A program made the position numbers and the translations under genes. A stretch of DNA of 64,000 bases from an uncultured Lachnospiraceae bacterium (GTDB lineage: Bacteria > Bacillota > Clostridia > Lachnospirales > Lachnospiraceae). Position 1 is the first letter of the stretch, and every line of letters begins with the position of its first letter. The notes under the pieces were generated by a model. The model did not search any database, was not told the DNA's origin, and worked only from the letters and a program-made list of their open reading frames with translations. Location: NCBI GenBank assembly GCA_910587305.1, contig CAJUKV010000008.1, positions 32,124 through 96,123 on the forward strand. The letters are read 5' to 3'. This document shows positions 63,998 through 64,000 of this stretch, one piece after another.

Positions 63998-64000
63998 ACT

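Noticed and set aside
63814..63999. N-terminal extension of the M16C peptidase frame
   Set aside because: Upstream residues do not resemble the family and span GC-rich hairpins; the ATG at 63813 with GAGG gives a normal PreP N-terminus.

Overview
The window looks like a chromosomal segment of a Gram-positive Clostridia member, most probably Lachnospiraceae (inference). The evidence is the Bacillus-like gene order in two housekeeping blocks, strong AGGAGG-type ribosome sites with several GTG and TTG starts, a decarboxylase sodium pump, a 1418-residue acyl-CoA dehydratase activase fusion, and Firmicutes families such as DUF4317, DUF4349, DUF4474 and DUF4125. Nearly all genes lie on the minus strand. 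The exceptions are 13848-19352, 38487-40343 and 46048-47346. I saw no rRNA, tRNA, CRISPR array, prophage or complete insertion sequence.

Block 1 (79-13449, read right to left) is a translation and secretion cluster: ylxM-ffh, rpsP-khpA, rimM-trmD, rplS, lepB-rbgA-lepB, rnhB, ylqG, ylqH, yraN, pgeF. It has the B. subtilis rpsP-to-ylqH order, with an internal terminator and inserted hairpin repeats between khpA and rimM. Upstream lie a coupled pair (a degenerate sigma-like protein and an unknown partner) and a rhomboid/Derlin-like membrane protein with a zinc-binding tail.

Block 2 (13848-31081) is mixed metabolism and signalling: the dehydratase activase fusion and a DUF4317 protein on the plus strand, then an EAL-like/HDOD protein, a MATE exporter, a chemoreceptor, MetA (acetyl type by its Glu111), a divergent NAD-dependent ligase, a pseudouridine synthase, HflX and AroA.

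Block 3 (31490-40343) holds a GntR/ABC transporter operon, a HAD phosphatase, a second MATE exporter, a 777-residue TPR/nucleotidyltransferase-like/DUF4125 protein, and a plus-strand DUF4474-phosphoesterase pair.

Block 4 (40422-45823) is one operon: a CoA-type carboxyltransferase, an OadG-like lipoprotein, a biotin carrier, a Na+-pump beta subunit and an OadA-type carboxyltransferase. It combines transcarboxylase-like parts with a membrane pump. Block 5 (46048-64000) holds two D-Ala-D-Ala carboxypeptidases, scpAB, rpsU, an AlaRS-like protein lacking the C-terminal domain, glyS, recO-yqzL-era, asnS and an M16C peptidase.

The most interesting non-coding signals are these. (1) A leader element occurs just before two unrelated genes (944-1077 and 13456-13610); its two hairpins show compensatory base changes and its similarity runs into the Shine-Dalgarno. 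(2) A family of roughly 85-bp hairpin repeats occurs at 8478-8626 and in three tandem copies at 22577-22830. (3) A 139-bp element has perfect 23-bp inverted ends (11184-11322). (4) A promoter has its -35 box inside the preceding terminator stem (11104-11154). All functional ideas about these elements are inference from sequence alone.
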